A stretch of DNA of 64,000 bases, taken from the NCBI RefSeq assembly GCF_022288805.1, contig NZ_JAKOPM010000002.1:248001-312000 (forward strand). Direction: 5' to 3'. Under the pieces are notes generated by a model. That model worked only from the letters and a program-made list of their open reading frames with translations, did no database searches and was not told the origin of the DNA. Position 1 is the first letter of the stretch. Every line of letters starts with the position of its first letter. The stretch is from Corynebacterium yonathiae. GTDB lineage: Bacteria > Actinomycetota > Actinomycetes > Mycobacteriales > Mycobacteriaceae. This document shows positions 46,180 to 54,871 of the stretch, one piece after another. A program made the position numbers and the translations under genes.

Positions 46180-47408
46180 TAGCGGCCGAGGAATTCATCG
46201 CGGTAGGCCTCGTAGTAGCCACCGTCGATCGCGGCGCGGATATTGTCCACTAGCCGAATCATGAATTCCACGTTGTGGATGGTGCACAGCGTGCCCGCGA
46301 GGAATTCCTTCGCCTTGAGCAGGTGGTGCAGGTAGGCGCGGGAGTAATTCTCAGATACGTAGCCGCCGAATTCCTCGTCGACGCCAGCGAAATCGCGCTT
46401 AAAGCGCGCATTGGTGAGGTTCATGCGGCCGTCGAGGGTGTAGACGCCGCCGCGGCGCGCTAGGCGGGTCGGCGCCACGCAGTCGAAGGTATCGGCGCCG
46501 GCCTCGACGGCAGTGAAGATATCGTCCGGCTCGGAGATGCCGAGCAGGTGGCGCGGCTTGTCCTCGGGTAGCTCATCGCAGACCCAGCCGACAATGGTGC
46601 CCAGGTTTTCCTTCTCCAGCGCGCCGCCGATGCCAAAACCGCCAAAGCCGCGCTTGCCTTCCTCCCGGGCGGCGCGGTCGAGGTCGAGCAGGCCACGGGT
46701 GGCCTGGCGGCGCAGATCCTCATATTGCGCGCCCTGAACGACGCCCCACAAGGACTGCTTCGGGCGATGGGCACGCTCCCGGGTGAGGCGGTCGTGCTCG
46801 TCTAGGCAGCGCTTCGCCCAGCGGTGCGTGCGGGCGACGGATTCTTCTTGGTAGGTGCGCGTATCAACGAGCGTGGTCAGCTCATCGAAGGCGAACATAA
46901 TATCCGCGCCCAGCCCGTGCTGAATCTGCATGGACTTCTCAGGCGTGAAGCGGTGCTTGGAGCCGTCGATAACGGATTTGAAATCCACGCCGTCCTCGTC
47001 CACCTGCGCCATACGTTCTTTCTTGGCGGCGCGGATGTCCTTATCGCTAAGTTCCGCGATATCCATCGCAAGGACCTTCTTGAAACCTACGCCCAGCGAC
47101 ATCACCTGAAATCCGCCGGAGTCGGTGTAGGTCGGTCCGTGCCAGTTTTCGAACTCCGCCACGCCGCCGGCCTCGTCCACGATGTCGTGGCCTGGCTGCA
47201 GATAAAGGTGGTACGCATTCGACAGGATGGCTTGCGCGCCGGTGGAGCGAATCTGCTCCGGAGTCAGGGTCTTTACCGTGGCTTTAGTGGCCACCGGGAT
47301 GAAGGCTGGGGTCTGAATATCGCCGTGTGGGGTGTGGATGACACCGCTGCGGCCGTGCTTGCCGGGACCTTCGGGCAGGCGCTTGCCGACGTCGAAGCTC
47401 AAGTCCAT
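46164..47408 (-). CDS. tgt: Queuine tRNA-ribosyltransferase (Tgt), divergent form
   Basis: 414 residues. The catalytic acids are kept: Asp96 in TDSGGFQVMSLG and Asp309 in FDCVAPTRLARRG. The zinc motif is not: where E. coli Tgt has C-x-C-x2-C ahead of RNYSRAYLHH, this protein reads EEFGGYVSENYSRAYLHH with no Cys. The substrate-pocket loop GGLAVGE is replaced by IGGALEKENLG. It should exchange guanine 34 of GUN-anticodon tRNAs for a queuosine precursor. The deviations suggest a specific subfamily, possibly using queuine. See findings. Confidence 0.88.
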   Translation of the reverse strand: MDLSFDVGKRLPEGPGKHGRSGVIHTPHGDIQTPAFIPVATKATVKTLTPEQIRSTGAQAILSNAYHLYLQPGHDIVDEAGGVAEFENWHGPTYTDSGGFQVMSLGVGFKKVLAMDIAELSDKDIRAAKKERMAQVDEDGVDFKSVIDGSKHRFTPEKSMQIQHGLGADIMFAFDELTTLVDTRTYQEESVARTHRWAKRCLDEHDRLTRERAHRPKQSLWGVVQGAQYEDLRRQATRGLLDLDRAAREEGKRGFGGFGIGGALEKENLGTIVGWVCDELPEDKPRHLLGISEPDDIFTAVEAGADTFDCVAPTRLARRGGVYTLDGRMNLTNARFKRDFAGVDEEFGGYVSENYSRAYLHHLLKAKEFLAGTLCTIHNVEFMIRLVDNIRAAIDGGYYEAYRDEFLGRYYAGK

Positions 47409-47410
47409 AT

Positions 47411-49990
47411 CTATTCTTCTTCCTTGTGTGCAGGGCTAGGGGTTGGGGTGGCGTGTTTAGCTTCCCATTCTTCTTCCAGGGCGGTGCCTTCGATGTCCAG
47501 GGTGGGCAGAATCTTGGCCAGCCACTTCGGCATCCACCACGTCGCGCGGCCCATAAGGAACATGGTGGCGGGGACGAGGGTCATGCGGATAAAGAAGGCG
47601 TCGAAAAGCACGCCAGCGGCCAAGGCAAAGCCGAAAATCTGAATGAAAGGCAGCGGCTGGTTAATAAACGCCACGAAGACCGAAATCATAATGATGGCTG
47701 CGGCCGTTACCACGCGGGCGCCTTGGGTAAAGCCGGTGATGGTGGCCTCATCGACGGCGCTATACCGCCCGCCGGTGCCCTCCGGGTGGCGAGAGATGTG
47801 CTCTCGCATGCGAGTGACTAGGAAGACCTGGTAGTCCATCGCGAGGCCAAAGGTCACGCCGATGAGGAAGATCGGCATGAAGGAAATCAGCGGGCCCGGC
47901 GCGGGAACCAGGTTCCACAGGCCTTCCTGCCAGACCAGAACGGTCAGACCGAAGGCGGCGCCAACGGACAGCAAGAAACCCAGGCCCGCAACCAAAGGCA
48001 CGAGGATGGAGCGGAAGACCAAGAGCAGCAGCACGATGGCCAGACCCACGACGATGGCCAGGTACGGTGCCATAGCTTCCTCGAGGCGCTCGGTGATATC
48101 GAGCTGCACAGCGGTCAGGCCGGTCAGGCCGATGTCGGTACCGGTAGCGTCCTCGATCTCGCCGGTGGCCGAGCGCAGTGCGTGCGCTACGTTGACCGTC
48201 GCGGTATCCGTAGGCGCGGTTTCCGGGGTGACCATGATCTGTGCGGCGCGCTGATCCTCGCTCAGTCCGACGATCTGCGCGTGCTTCACCCCGCCCAAGC
48301 CCTTGAGTTGGTCCGCGGCATAGAGGAAGGACGCGAGCGCGGCCTTATCCTCCGGAGAGGCATCGTCTGCAGCGTCTGCAGAGGTATCTACCACCTCAGC
48401 AGCCGGGGCAATCTCCGGCTCTGCCGCGGGTTGGTCCTGCTGCGGCTGCTCAGGCATCTCTTCTTCGGGGGCAGCATTCTCGGCCGCGTCCTGCTCCGGC
48501 GCGGGAGCAGGTGCGGGAGCGGGGGCTGGTTCGGGTTGAGACTGGGCGTCGACAAGCGGGGCCAAGGCGCCGGACTCCGCGTTGACCGTGTGGGCATCGA
48601 CCACGGCGAGGAAAGGATCGTTGACGCCGGGGCCAAAGCCCTCGGACATGAGGTCAGCGGCCTTGCGCTGGGTGGTATCGGGATTCGACGTAGTATCGGC
48701 CGGAAGGGCAAGCTCCATCTGGAGTACCGGCGCGGTCATTGCACCTAAGGAGAGCACGACCAGCGCCATAGCCAAGCCGGGGACCTTTTGGACTAGGCGC
48801 ACCCAGCGGTTGCCCATAGTGGGCCCGCGGCGGCGCTTTCCCTTGCGGGTCGGGTTGCCGGCCACGCCGGGGATTCGGCCATTGAAGGCCTTATCGCCCA
48901 GCACACCCAGCATCGCGGGGATGAGCGTAAGCGACACCAATACGGCGATGGCGACGGTGCCGGCGGCGGCCAAGCCCATGGCCGTCAAGAAGCCGATGCG
49001 TGCAATGAGAAGCGCAAAAAGCGCAGTAAAGACGGTCGCGCCGGCAAAGACCACGGAGGAGCCGGCGGTTCCCACCGCCATGCCTGCGGCATCGGGCCCG
49101 TCCATGCGGCGGCGCTCGGCGCGGTAGCGCGAAAGGATAAACAGCGCATAGTCAATGCCCACGGCTAAGCCAATCATGATGGCCAGGACCGGGGTCATAT
49201 TATTGAGCTCAATCCAGTGGGTGGCAATGAACATGCCCAGCGCGCCTAGTCCCACGCCGATGACGGCGGACACCAAAGGCATACCCGAGGCCACCAGGGA
49301 GCCGAAGGTAAAGATGAGCACGATAAAGGCAACGCCGAGGCCGATGATCTCAGAGGTGGAATTGACCGCGATTTCATCGCCGAAGCCGGCACCATTGCCT
49401 TCTACCGTGAGGCCGCGGTCGCGGGCAATATTCATTGCCTCGGTAACGGTGTCTTTATCGGCCTGCTCCACGCTATAGGGCGACTCGGCGTCGAAATTAA
49501 AGGTGGTATAGGCAATGGTCTCGTCATCATTGACCATGGCGAGGTTGTCCGCGTCCGCGCGGGCGGATGCTTCCGGCAATCCCATGTCCGTGAACTGGTG
49601 GATCACCTGGTCCTGCAATCGAGGCGAGACCTCAAGCGGGTTGCCAAAGCGCGTGGTATCGCCCATCTCTAGGTTGTCCTCGAGGTAGGAGATGGTGGCG
49701 TCGATGGCCTCGCGGTTTGCGGGATCAGAAAGCTTCTGGCCGTCTGGGGCCTTGAAGACCACGTTGACCGAGGGCGAGTTGGCAGGATTGCCGCCCTCTG
49801 GGAAGAGGTCCATGGTCTTGTAGGTGGCGTCGATGGACGGGGTTCCCTTGATGGAGAACTCACTCGTCATCGGTTTCATCAGCAAGGCGGCGGCACCGCC
49901 GACGGCGGCGAGCAGCAGTAGCCATGCCACGATGACCTTCCATTTATGGAGGAAAGACCAACGCCCAAGACGATAAAGCAGTTTAGCCAC
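47411..49990 (-). CDS. MMPL-family RND transporter
   Basis: 859 residues with two halves, each with one helix, a large external loop and five clustered helices. ALLMKPMTSEFSIKGTPSID opens the first loop, and IMIGLAVGIDYALFILSRYR is the MMPL-specific TM4-5 motif with the proton-relay Asp-Tyr, repeated in IGVTFGLAMDYQVFLVTRMR. A Pro/Ala/Glu-rich insert (about 490-545) sits in the second loop. In corynebacteria MMPL proteins export trehalose mycolates or other lipids; which one this is cannot be told. It lies 2 bases upstream of tgt. Confidence 0.88.
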   Translation of the reverse strand: MAKLLYRLGRWSFLHKWKVIVAWLLLLAAVGGAAALLMKPMTSEFSIKGTPSIDATYKTMDLFPEGGNPANSPSVNVVFKAPDGQKLSDPANREAIDATISYLEDNLEMGDTTRFGNPLEVSPRLQDQVIHQFTDMGLPEASARADADNLAMVNDDETIAYTTFNFDAESPYSVEQADKDTVTEAMNIARDRGLTVEGNGAGFGDEIAVNSTSEIIGLGVAFIVLIFTFGSLVASGMPLVSAVIGVGLGALGMFIATHWIELNNMTPVLAIMIGLAVGIDYALFILSRYRAERRRMDGPDAAGMAVGTAGSSVVFAGATVFTALFALLIARIGFLTAMGLAAAGTVAIAVLVSLTLIPAMLGVLGDKAFNGRIPGVAGNPTRKGKRRRGPTMGNRWVRLVQKVPGLAMALVVLSLGAMTAPVLQMELALPADTTSNPDTTQRKAADLMSEGFGPGVNDPFLAVVDAHTVNAESGALAPLVDAQSQPEPAPAPAPAPAPEQDAAENAAPEEEMPEQPQQDQPAAEPEIAPAAEVVDTSADAADDASPEDKAALASFLYAADQLKGLGGVKHAQIVGLSEDQRAAQIMVTPETAPTDTATVNVAHALRSATGEIEDATGTDIGLTGLTAVQLDITERLEEAMAPYLAIVVGLAIVLLLLVFRSILVPLVAGLGFLLSVGAAFGLTVLVWQEGLWNLVPAPGPLISFMPIFLIGVTFGLAMDYQVFLVTRMREHISRHPEGTGGRYSAVDEATITGFTQGARVVTAAAIIMISVFVAFINQPLPFIQIFGFALAAGVLFDAFFIRMTLVPATMFLMGRATWWMPKWLAKILPTLDIEGTALEEEWEAKHATPTPSPAHKEEE

Positions 49991-50132
49991 GGGTAGATGT
50001 ACCTTCGCATTCGCGTGGGGGACGGGTTGAACTTTGTCCTAGTGTAGTGGCCATACCCTCTAATCCCCTATAATTTAGCCGCCGGGCAGCCCGTATTCAC
50101 AGACGATGCCAAGGCAGCGGGCCAAAAAGAAA

Positions 50133-50175
50133 CGTGGCCACCCGATGCAGTCAAGGACTCGATCGGGTGGCCACG
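50133..50175 (-). terminator. htaC terminator
   Basis: A perfect 14-bp stem (50133-50146 with 50162-50175), followed on the minus strand by TTTCTTTTTGG. Confidence 0.9.
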
Positions 50176-50219
50176 GCGGAGCGGCGTAGATAATTCTGCC
50201 GCGAGAGAACGCTCGCTGT

Positions 50220-51080
50220 TTAAACGTACTTCGACAAACTCAGGCCGGGAAGAACGAGGTCAGAGAAGAAGGCGCTAATTTTCTTTACCCGCTCGACAAC
50301 AGCAGCGATGGTCTCGCCTAGTTTGCCGAACGAAGAACCGTGGAAAGAAGAGCCATCGGCTGCAGCGTTGTCGCCCGAAGGCTTCTTTTCTGGGGCCCCA
50401 TGGTCAGATGGTTCAGCGTTTTCGGAGGCACCGTCGAATGCCACGGTGAGATCAGAGTTGGCATCGTCAAGCGGCTGCCCCACCGGGTACTTGCCCAAGA
50501 AAATGTCGGAGCCCGTCTGGGTCAGCGAGGTGGGGGCATCAGTTGTGGCGTAGGACTTGCCGGTTTCCGGCACCAAGGGCTCAGTAAGCGTGAAGGTAGA
50601 GATTGCGGCGTCATCGCCAGACAATTCAACCGGCTTGTTCTTAAGCGGGCCCGAGGCGCCCGTAAGTTTATAATCCGCGGTGATGGTGGCGTTTTGGCCT
50701 GCTACTTCTACCTTGATATCCGAGAATGTGAGATCGACGCCGTAGGAACCATTAGGGCCGAAGCCTGGATAGCCTTGAATCTGCACGGATCCCTGAGTGC
50801 CAATAGTGCCGTTTCCCTCAGCATCCAGCGTGGTGTAGGCCGCATCGACTGGGAAGGTGAAGTCCTTTCCTACCTTCTCCGCGCCGTCGGTGGTATTGAT
50901 TATGCCTTTGGCAAGCGGGTTGGTGTCCACGTGGTGAATGAAGGATTCCTTGATGGGCCAGTTCAATTGGCCGGATTCCACGGCGGGGACATCGGCCGGA
51001 GCCTCATCGGCAGAGGCTACCGGTGCGGTGACGGCGCCGAGTGCAACCGCTCCAACGGCGATGACGGATGTTGTTTTCAT
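50220..51080 (-). CDS. htaC: HtaA-domain protein HtaC-like, heme ligands exchanged
   Basis: 286 residues. Signal peptide with cleavage near ASA-DEA (residue 24). One HtaA (CR) domain, about 35-215, starting LNWPIKESFIHHV. At the sites where HtaA has Tyr and His, this protein has His50 and Tyr104 (VQIQGYPGFG), while the third-site Tyr is kept in IFLGKYPVGQPLDD. A Ser/Pro linker and hydrophobic C-terminus (ISAFFSDLVLPGLSLSKYV) would tether it to the membrane. In C. glutamicum htaC closes the heme locus. A DtxR box lies 45 bases upstream. Confidence 0.82.
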   Translation of the reverse strand: MKTTSVIAVGAVALGAVTAPVASADEAPADVPAVESGQLNWPIKESFIHHVDTNPLAKGIINTTDGAEKVGKDFTFPVDAAYTTLDAEGNGTIGTQGSVQIQGYPGFGPNGSYGVDLTFSDIKVEVAGQNATITADYKLTGASGPLKNKPVELSGDDAAISTFTLTEPLVPETGKSYATTDAPTSLTQTGSDIFLGKYPVGQPLDDANSDLTVAFDGASENAEPSDHGAPEKKPSGDNAAADGSSFHGSSFGKLGETIAAVVERVKKISAFFSDLVLPGLSLSKYV

Positions 51081-51124
51081 GAATTTCTCCTCTTGAGAGC
51101 AGTGGTGAAGCTTCGCCTAAAATA

Positions 51125-51143
51125 TTAGGCTAGCCTTACCTAA
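51125..51143. promoter_or_regulatory. DtxR box upstream of htaC
   Basis: TTAGGCTAGCCTTACCTAA matches the 19-bp DtxR consensus TTAGGTTAGCCTAACCTAA at 17 positions. It should repress htaC when iron is sufficient. Confidence 0.85.
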
Positions 51144-51166
51144 ATTGGAAAATTAGAAAAAGTAAA

Positions 51167-51808
51167 TCAGTGTCGCTTATCAAGCTCGGCGAAGATTCCC
51201 GAGTTGAAAGCGAATGCGCGCTGCGCCTCCGAGAGCAATGCCTCGCACTGCTCCGCAGTCAGCATGAGACTGTCTAGGCGTTCGCGATAGCCCTTGCGGT
51301 ACGGCGGAATCTTGCCGATGGCACTGAAGTCATAAAAGTTCAGTGCATCCGGCTCGATGTCATAAAGCGTGCCGAGGCGCGCGGCAATCACCTGGCCGCC
51401 GGAGATATCACCGAGATACCGAACATAGTGGTGGGCTACCACTTCTGCCGCACTGCCGGATACCTCTTCTAGGCGGGCAACGTAAGATGCCGTGGCCGGC
51501 AGGATTCGGATCTTTTCGCGCCAGTCGCTACCGACGAGTGTCGCCAAATCCGCCTCCAGAGCGAAGCGCCGCTCAAGGCGTGGATCAGCCACCGCACCGG
51601 CGATTGGAGTATGCGCCACACTGCGGACTGCATGCTCCAGAGACTCATAAACAAACCACAGCTGGCCGCTCAAATCGGCTGCGGCCTCAGCGCTCAGCTG
51701 GCCCGACATGAGCCGCTGCATAAACGCAGAACCCTCCGCGTTCTCGTGAGCGTGGGCGGTCCCCTCGCGCAATGCGACGGATAATGGTTTCTTGAGTGTC
51801 ACAGTCAC
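51167..51808 (-). CDS. hmuO: Heme oxygenase HmuO
   Basis: 213 residues. The proximal heme ligand is His21 in TAHAHENAEGSAFM (His20 in C. diphtheriae HmuO), and the distal helix is YLGDISGGQVIAARLG with the flexible glycines. It oxidises heme to biliverdin, CO and iron in the cytosol. It sits between htaB and htaC, right inside the heme-uptake locus, and has its own DtxR-like site upstream; in C. glutamicum the gene is elsewhere. No signal peptide, as expected. Confidence 0.94.
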   Translation of the reverse strand: MTVTLKKPLSVALREGTAHAHENAEGSAFMQRLMSGQLSAEAAADLSGQLWFVYESLEHAVRSVAHTPIAGAVADPRLERRFALEADLATLVGSDWREKIRILPATASYVARLEEVSGSAAEVVAHHYVRYLGDISGGQVIAARLGTLYDIEPDALNFYDFSAIGKIPPYRKGYRERLDSLMLTAEQCEALLSEAQRAFAFNSGIFAELDKRH

Positions 51809-51853
51809 TGACTTCCTCCAAAGTAATGCTTACCTAATCTCTAGATATAAAAG

Positions 51854-51872
51854 TAAGGTTAGGCAATCCTTA
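51854..51872. promoter_or_regulatory. DtxR-like box upstream of hmuO
   Basis: TAAGGTTAGGCAATCCTTA matches 14 of 19 positions of the DtxR consensus and lies 46 bases before the hmuO ATG, a position that would overlap the promoter. Confidence 0.65.
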
Positions 51873-51985
51873 TTTACAAGGCTTGTGGGGAGAAATCAAC
51901 CAAAAGAACTAACTCCCCACCCCCGCCAGCAGTGCTCACGGTATTAGGATGTGGCTGCCGGCACGGCACACTTAGCTAACCCCTA

Positions 51986-53035
51986 TTACCGGTGGAGAAG
52001 AGCACGAACGCTCTCAAGGGCGCCTGACTTTATAAAGGCCTGCCCAAGAATGGCAAACATGCTGCCAATGGTTGCTACGCCCAAGATGTAGTTCCACACC
52101 TTGGCAAAGCTAGAACCGGAGGGAGTGTCCTTCTCTGGCTTATCAGTTCCCGGCTTCTTAGACTCCGAAGATTCAGGACTCTTTGGGGTCTCCGGCTTCT
52201 TCGGCGGTGCCGGGGTCTGCGAGGTCGCTGGTGGCTGACTCTGTGGCTTCTCTTCCTTTTCCGGCGAAGCTACCGGCGGCTCCGGAGCAGGCTCATTCTG
52301 CGGCTTTTCCTGATCCTGCGGCATTTCTTCCTTCTTCTGGCCACAACCAGAGGAAACCTTGAGGGTTAGGTGGGCGTCATCAAGCTCAGGCTTGTTCTCC
52401 GAGCTATACATGCCCATGAAAAGTTGGTCTACGCCCTCGACTTTTCCATCTCTTGTTCCTTGCTGCTCCTTGTACCGCACATCGCTGGCGGAAAGGGTGA
52501 GTGTATCGCCCTCCTTGGTCCATTGCGCCGTGCCGTGGCCAAAGATCCCATCCCCGGTGCGCTTATTGGCGTCGATGTGGTCGTCCTCGGTGTATTGAAG
52601 CATATTCTTACCCTCTACGTGATAGACCTCGTAGCCGGAACCGAGATGGGCTTTATTACCGGAGGTCTTGATGAAAGGTGCCACAACCGTGGAATGTAGA
52701 GCGCCGTGGTGACCGGTGAACGTAATCGAGGAGTCTTTGCTTTCGATATTGGACGACACCACATTGCCCTCCTCATCCACCGTTACCGTAGAGGTTTCAG
52801 GATCGACCTCGAAGCCGAAAGAGAAATCCTTCCCCTTAGGATCACCGGTTTGCGTCACTGGGCCACTAGTGGACCAATCACCAGCAGCGAAACCGGTTTT
52901 GAGGTAGGAACGCCACGAGTACTTAATTCCCCAGTTCAAAGAACCGGATTCGATGGTGCAGGTTTCTTCCGCAGAAGCGTGTGGCACGGTGAGTGCGGTC
53001 GCCGCGAGAGCGGTGACCACTACTTTCTTAAACAT
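51986..53035 (-). CDS. htaB: Heme-binding HtaA-domain protein HtaB-like
   Basis: 349 residues from ATG 53035 with AGGAGG at 6-base spacing. Signal peptide ends near PHASA (22). One HtaA domain, 34-235, with the expected ligand set: Tyr44 (WGIKYSWRSYL), His109 (ITFTGHHGAL) and Tyr210 (LFMGMYSSE). A Pro/Glu/Lys-rich stalk (about 245-310) is followed by a C-terminal transmembrane helix (VWNYILGVATIGSMFAILG). It presumably relays heme at the cell surface to HmuT. It is the last gene of the htaA-hmuTUV unit, 10 bases after hmuV. Confidence 0.88.
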   Translation of the reverse strand: MFKKVVVTALAATALTVPHASAEETCTIESGSLNWGIKYSWRSYLKTGFAAGDWSTSGPVTQTGDPKGKDFSFGFEVDPETSTVTVDEEGNVVSSNIESKDSSITFTGHHGALHSTVVAPFIKTSGNKAHLGSGYEVYHVEGKNMLQYTEDDHIDANKRTGDGIFGHGTAQWTKEGDTLTLSASDVRYKEQQGTRDGKVEGVDQLFMGMYSSENKPELDDAHLTLKVSSGCGQKKEEMPQDQEKPQNEPAPEPPVASPEKEEKPQSQPPATSQTPAPPKKPETPKSPESSESKKPGTDKPEKDTPSGSSFAKVWNYILGVATIGSMFAILGQAFIKSGALESVRALLHR

Positions 53036-53045
53036 GGAAATCCTC

Positions 53046-53822
53046 CTATTTGTGTGAGAAGAGTGGGTTGATGGTGGGCGTTGCACGCTGCGGGTGTACC
53101 CGCAGCCCCTCGACGGATATCGGCCAGCCATACACTTGAGACAAGGTAGGACTGGTAAAGACCTCATCTACGCGCCCTTGGGCTGCTAATCCCCCGCACG
53201 CCAGGCATACGAGATGATCACAATATGCTGCTGCCGCATTGAGGTCATGCAGCACCACGAGGACGGCGACGCCTGCCTCACGGGCAAGGGCTTTTACTGA
53301 GCCCAACAGTTGTTCTTGGTGCCGGATATCCAGCGCGGCCGTTGGCTCATCGAGCAAGATAACCGGGGTATTTTGGGCAAGCACACGTGCGAAGGCCGCG
53401 CGGGCGCGCTCACCGCCAGACAGCGTGCTGATGTCTCGGCCTGCTAAGTGCGCGACGCCGGCGGTATCGAGGGCGGCGTCAATAAAGTCATCGTCAAGGT
53501 CTGCGTAGTCAGTTCCTTCCCACGGGCGGCGCCCCATCGCAACGACATCGCGGACGAGGAATTCGAAGGACACCGAGACGTCCTGGAGCATCACCGCACG
53601 CGTGCGCGCGAGCTCTCGCGCTGGCGCCTTGGGCGATAGCCCACCCACGGTGATCTCGCCGGAATAGTCGAAGTCTCCGGCGACGGCGGCAAGTACGGTG
53701 GATTTACCGGCGCCGTTCGGGCCGATAAGCCCGGTAACTTCGCCCGCTTGGGCGGTAAAGGACACTTGGTCCACCAGGGTGTGCTCCCCCACGCGAACAG
53801 TTAAGTCTTTGACGTTTATCAT
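53046..53822 (-). CDS. hmuV: Heme ABC transporter ATPase HmuV
   Basis: 258 residues. Walker A GPNGAGKSTVL, Q-loop near MLQDVSVSFEF, signature LSGGERARAA, Walker B VILLDEPTAALD and H-loop LVVLHDL are all present. It energises heme import through HmuU. ATG 53822 shares one base with the hmuU stop (TGATG), so the two are translationally coupled. Confidence 0.95.
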   Translation of the reverse strand: MINVKDLTVRVGEHTLVDQVSFTAQAGEVTGLIGPNGAGKSTVLAAVAGDFDYSGEITVGGLSPKAPARELARTRAVMLQDVSVSFEFLVRDVVAMGRRPWEGTDYADLDDDFIDAALDTAGVAHLAGRDISTLSGGERARAAFARVLAQNTPVILLDEPTAALDIRHQEQLLGSVKALAREAGVAVLVVLHDLNAAAAYCDHLVCLACGGLAAQGRVDEVFTSPTLSQVYGWPISVEGLRVHPQRATPTINPLFSHK

Positions 53823-54871
53823 CAGTGCACTCCTTTGCGCATCATGCGCCGTAGCAGGATGAAGAACGTGGGACCGCCCACCAGCGCGGTGAAAATGCCG
53901 ATGGGAAGATCCGCAAAAGGAATCATCGTGCGCGCTGCCACGTCAGCGAAACCAATGAGCACAGCACCGCCAAGGGCGGAAGCCGGCAGCAGGATGCGGT
54001 TTTCTGGTCCGACGATGCTGCGCAGCAGGTGGGGAACGATAAGTCCCACAAAGCCAATGAGGCCGGCGAAGGAAACGGCCGCTGCAGTCAACACTGCCGA
54101 TGCCACGATCGCCACGATGCGCAGCCGCGGCACGTTCACACCGGTATGCGCGGCGGCGCGCTCGCCGAGCGCGAGGACGTCTAACTGCTTACCCAGGCGC
54201 AAGGCCACTGCGAGACCAACCATCACGATGGGCAGTACCGCCCACAGGTGTTTCCACTGTGAGCCGTTGAGGGAGCCCATCTGCCAGAAGATGATCGCTT
54301 CACGGTTGGCGGTCGGCGCTAGGTACACCATGAAAGAGATAATGGCGTTGCATACCGCATTGATGGCGACGCCGGTGAGAATCAGGTGCACCACGGCCAC
54401 CCGTCCGTTGTGGCGCGCAAGCTGATAGATAATGAAGGTAACCAGCAGCGCGGTCAGGAAGGCCGCAGCGGGAACGGTAAAGGTACCGAAGAACTCGATA
54501 TTAAAGACGATGATCACGGCCGAACCAACGCCCGCACCGGAGGTAACGCCAATAATGGAGGGTTCTGCCAAGGGGTTGGCAAATACCGCCTGCATCAGCG
54601 TGCCGGCAACGCCCAAGGCCGCTCCCACCACGAGCCCCAAGACCAAACGCGGTAGGCGGATGTCCCACACCACGCTTGCGGTCAAGGAATCCTCCCCGTG
54701 GCCAGCTGCCAAAATGGGAAAGAGATCAGACAGCGGTACATAGTATTGCCCCAGCACGACGGAGATGATCGCCGCGACAACGATGAGGATCCCCAGCAGT
54801 ACGAATACCCAAGTGCGCTGCGTGCGTCGGCGCGCGAAGGTGTCCGGGTCCTTACTCATTGTCCGGGTCAT
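53822..54871 (-). CDS. hmuU: Heme ABC transporter permease HmuU
   Basis: 349 residues, FecCD/BtuC type with about ten helices. Typical stretches are RLPRLVLGLVVGAALGVAGT and SFAGLIGFVGLIVPHLLRSI. AAAGGC at 6 bases supports ATG 54871; ATG 54859 (ATGAGTAA overlap with hmuT) is the alternative. It forms the membrane channel for heme with HmuV. Confidence 0.94.
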   Translation of the reverse strand: MTRTMSKDPDTFARRRTQRTWVFVLLGILIVVAAIISVVLGQYYVPLSDLFPILAAGHGEDSLTASVVWDIRLPRLVLGLVVGAALGVAGTLMQAVFANPLAEPSIIGVTSGAGVGSAVIIVFNIEFFGTFTVPAAAFLTALLVTFIIYQLARHNGRVAVVHLILTGVAINAVCNAIISFMVYLAPTANREAIIFWQMGSLNGSQWKHLWAVLPIVMVGLAVALRLGKQLDVLALGERAAAHTGVNVPRLRIVAIVASAVLTAAAVSFAGLIGFVGLIVPHLLRSIVGPENRILLPASALGGAVLIGFADVAARTMIPFADLPIGIFTALVGGPTFFILLRRMMRKGVH

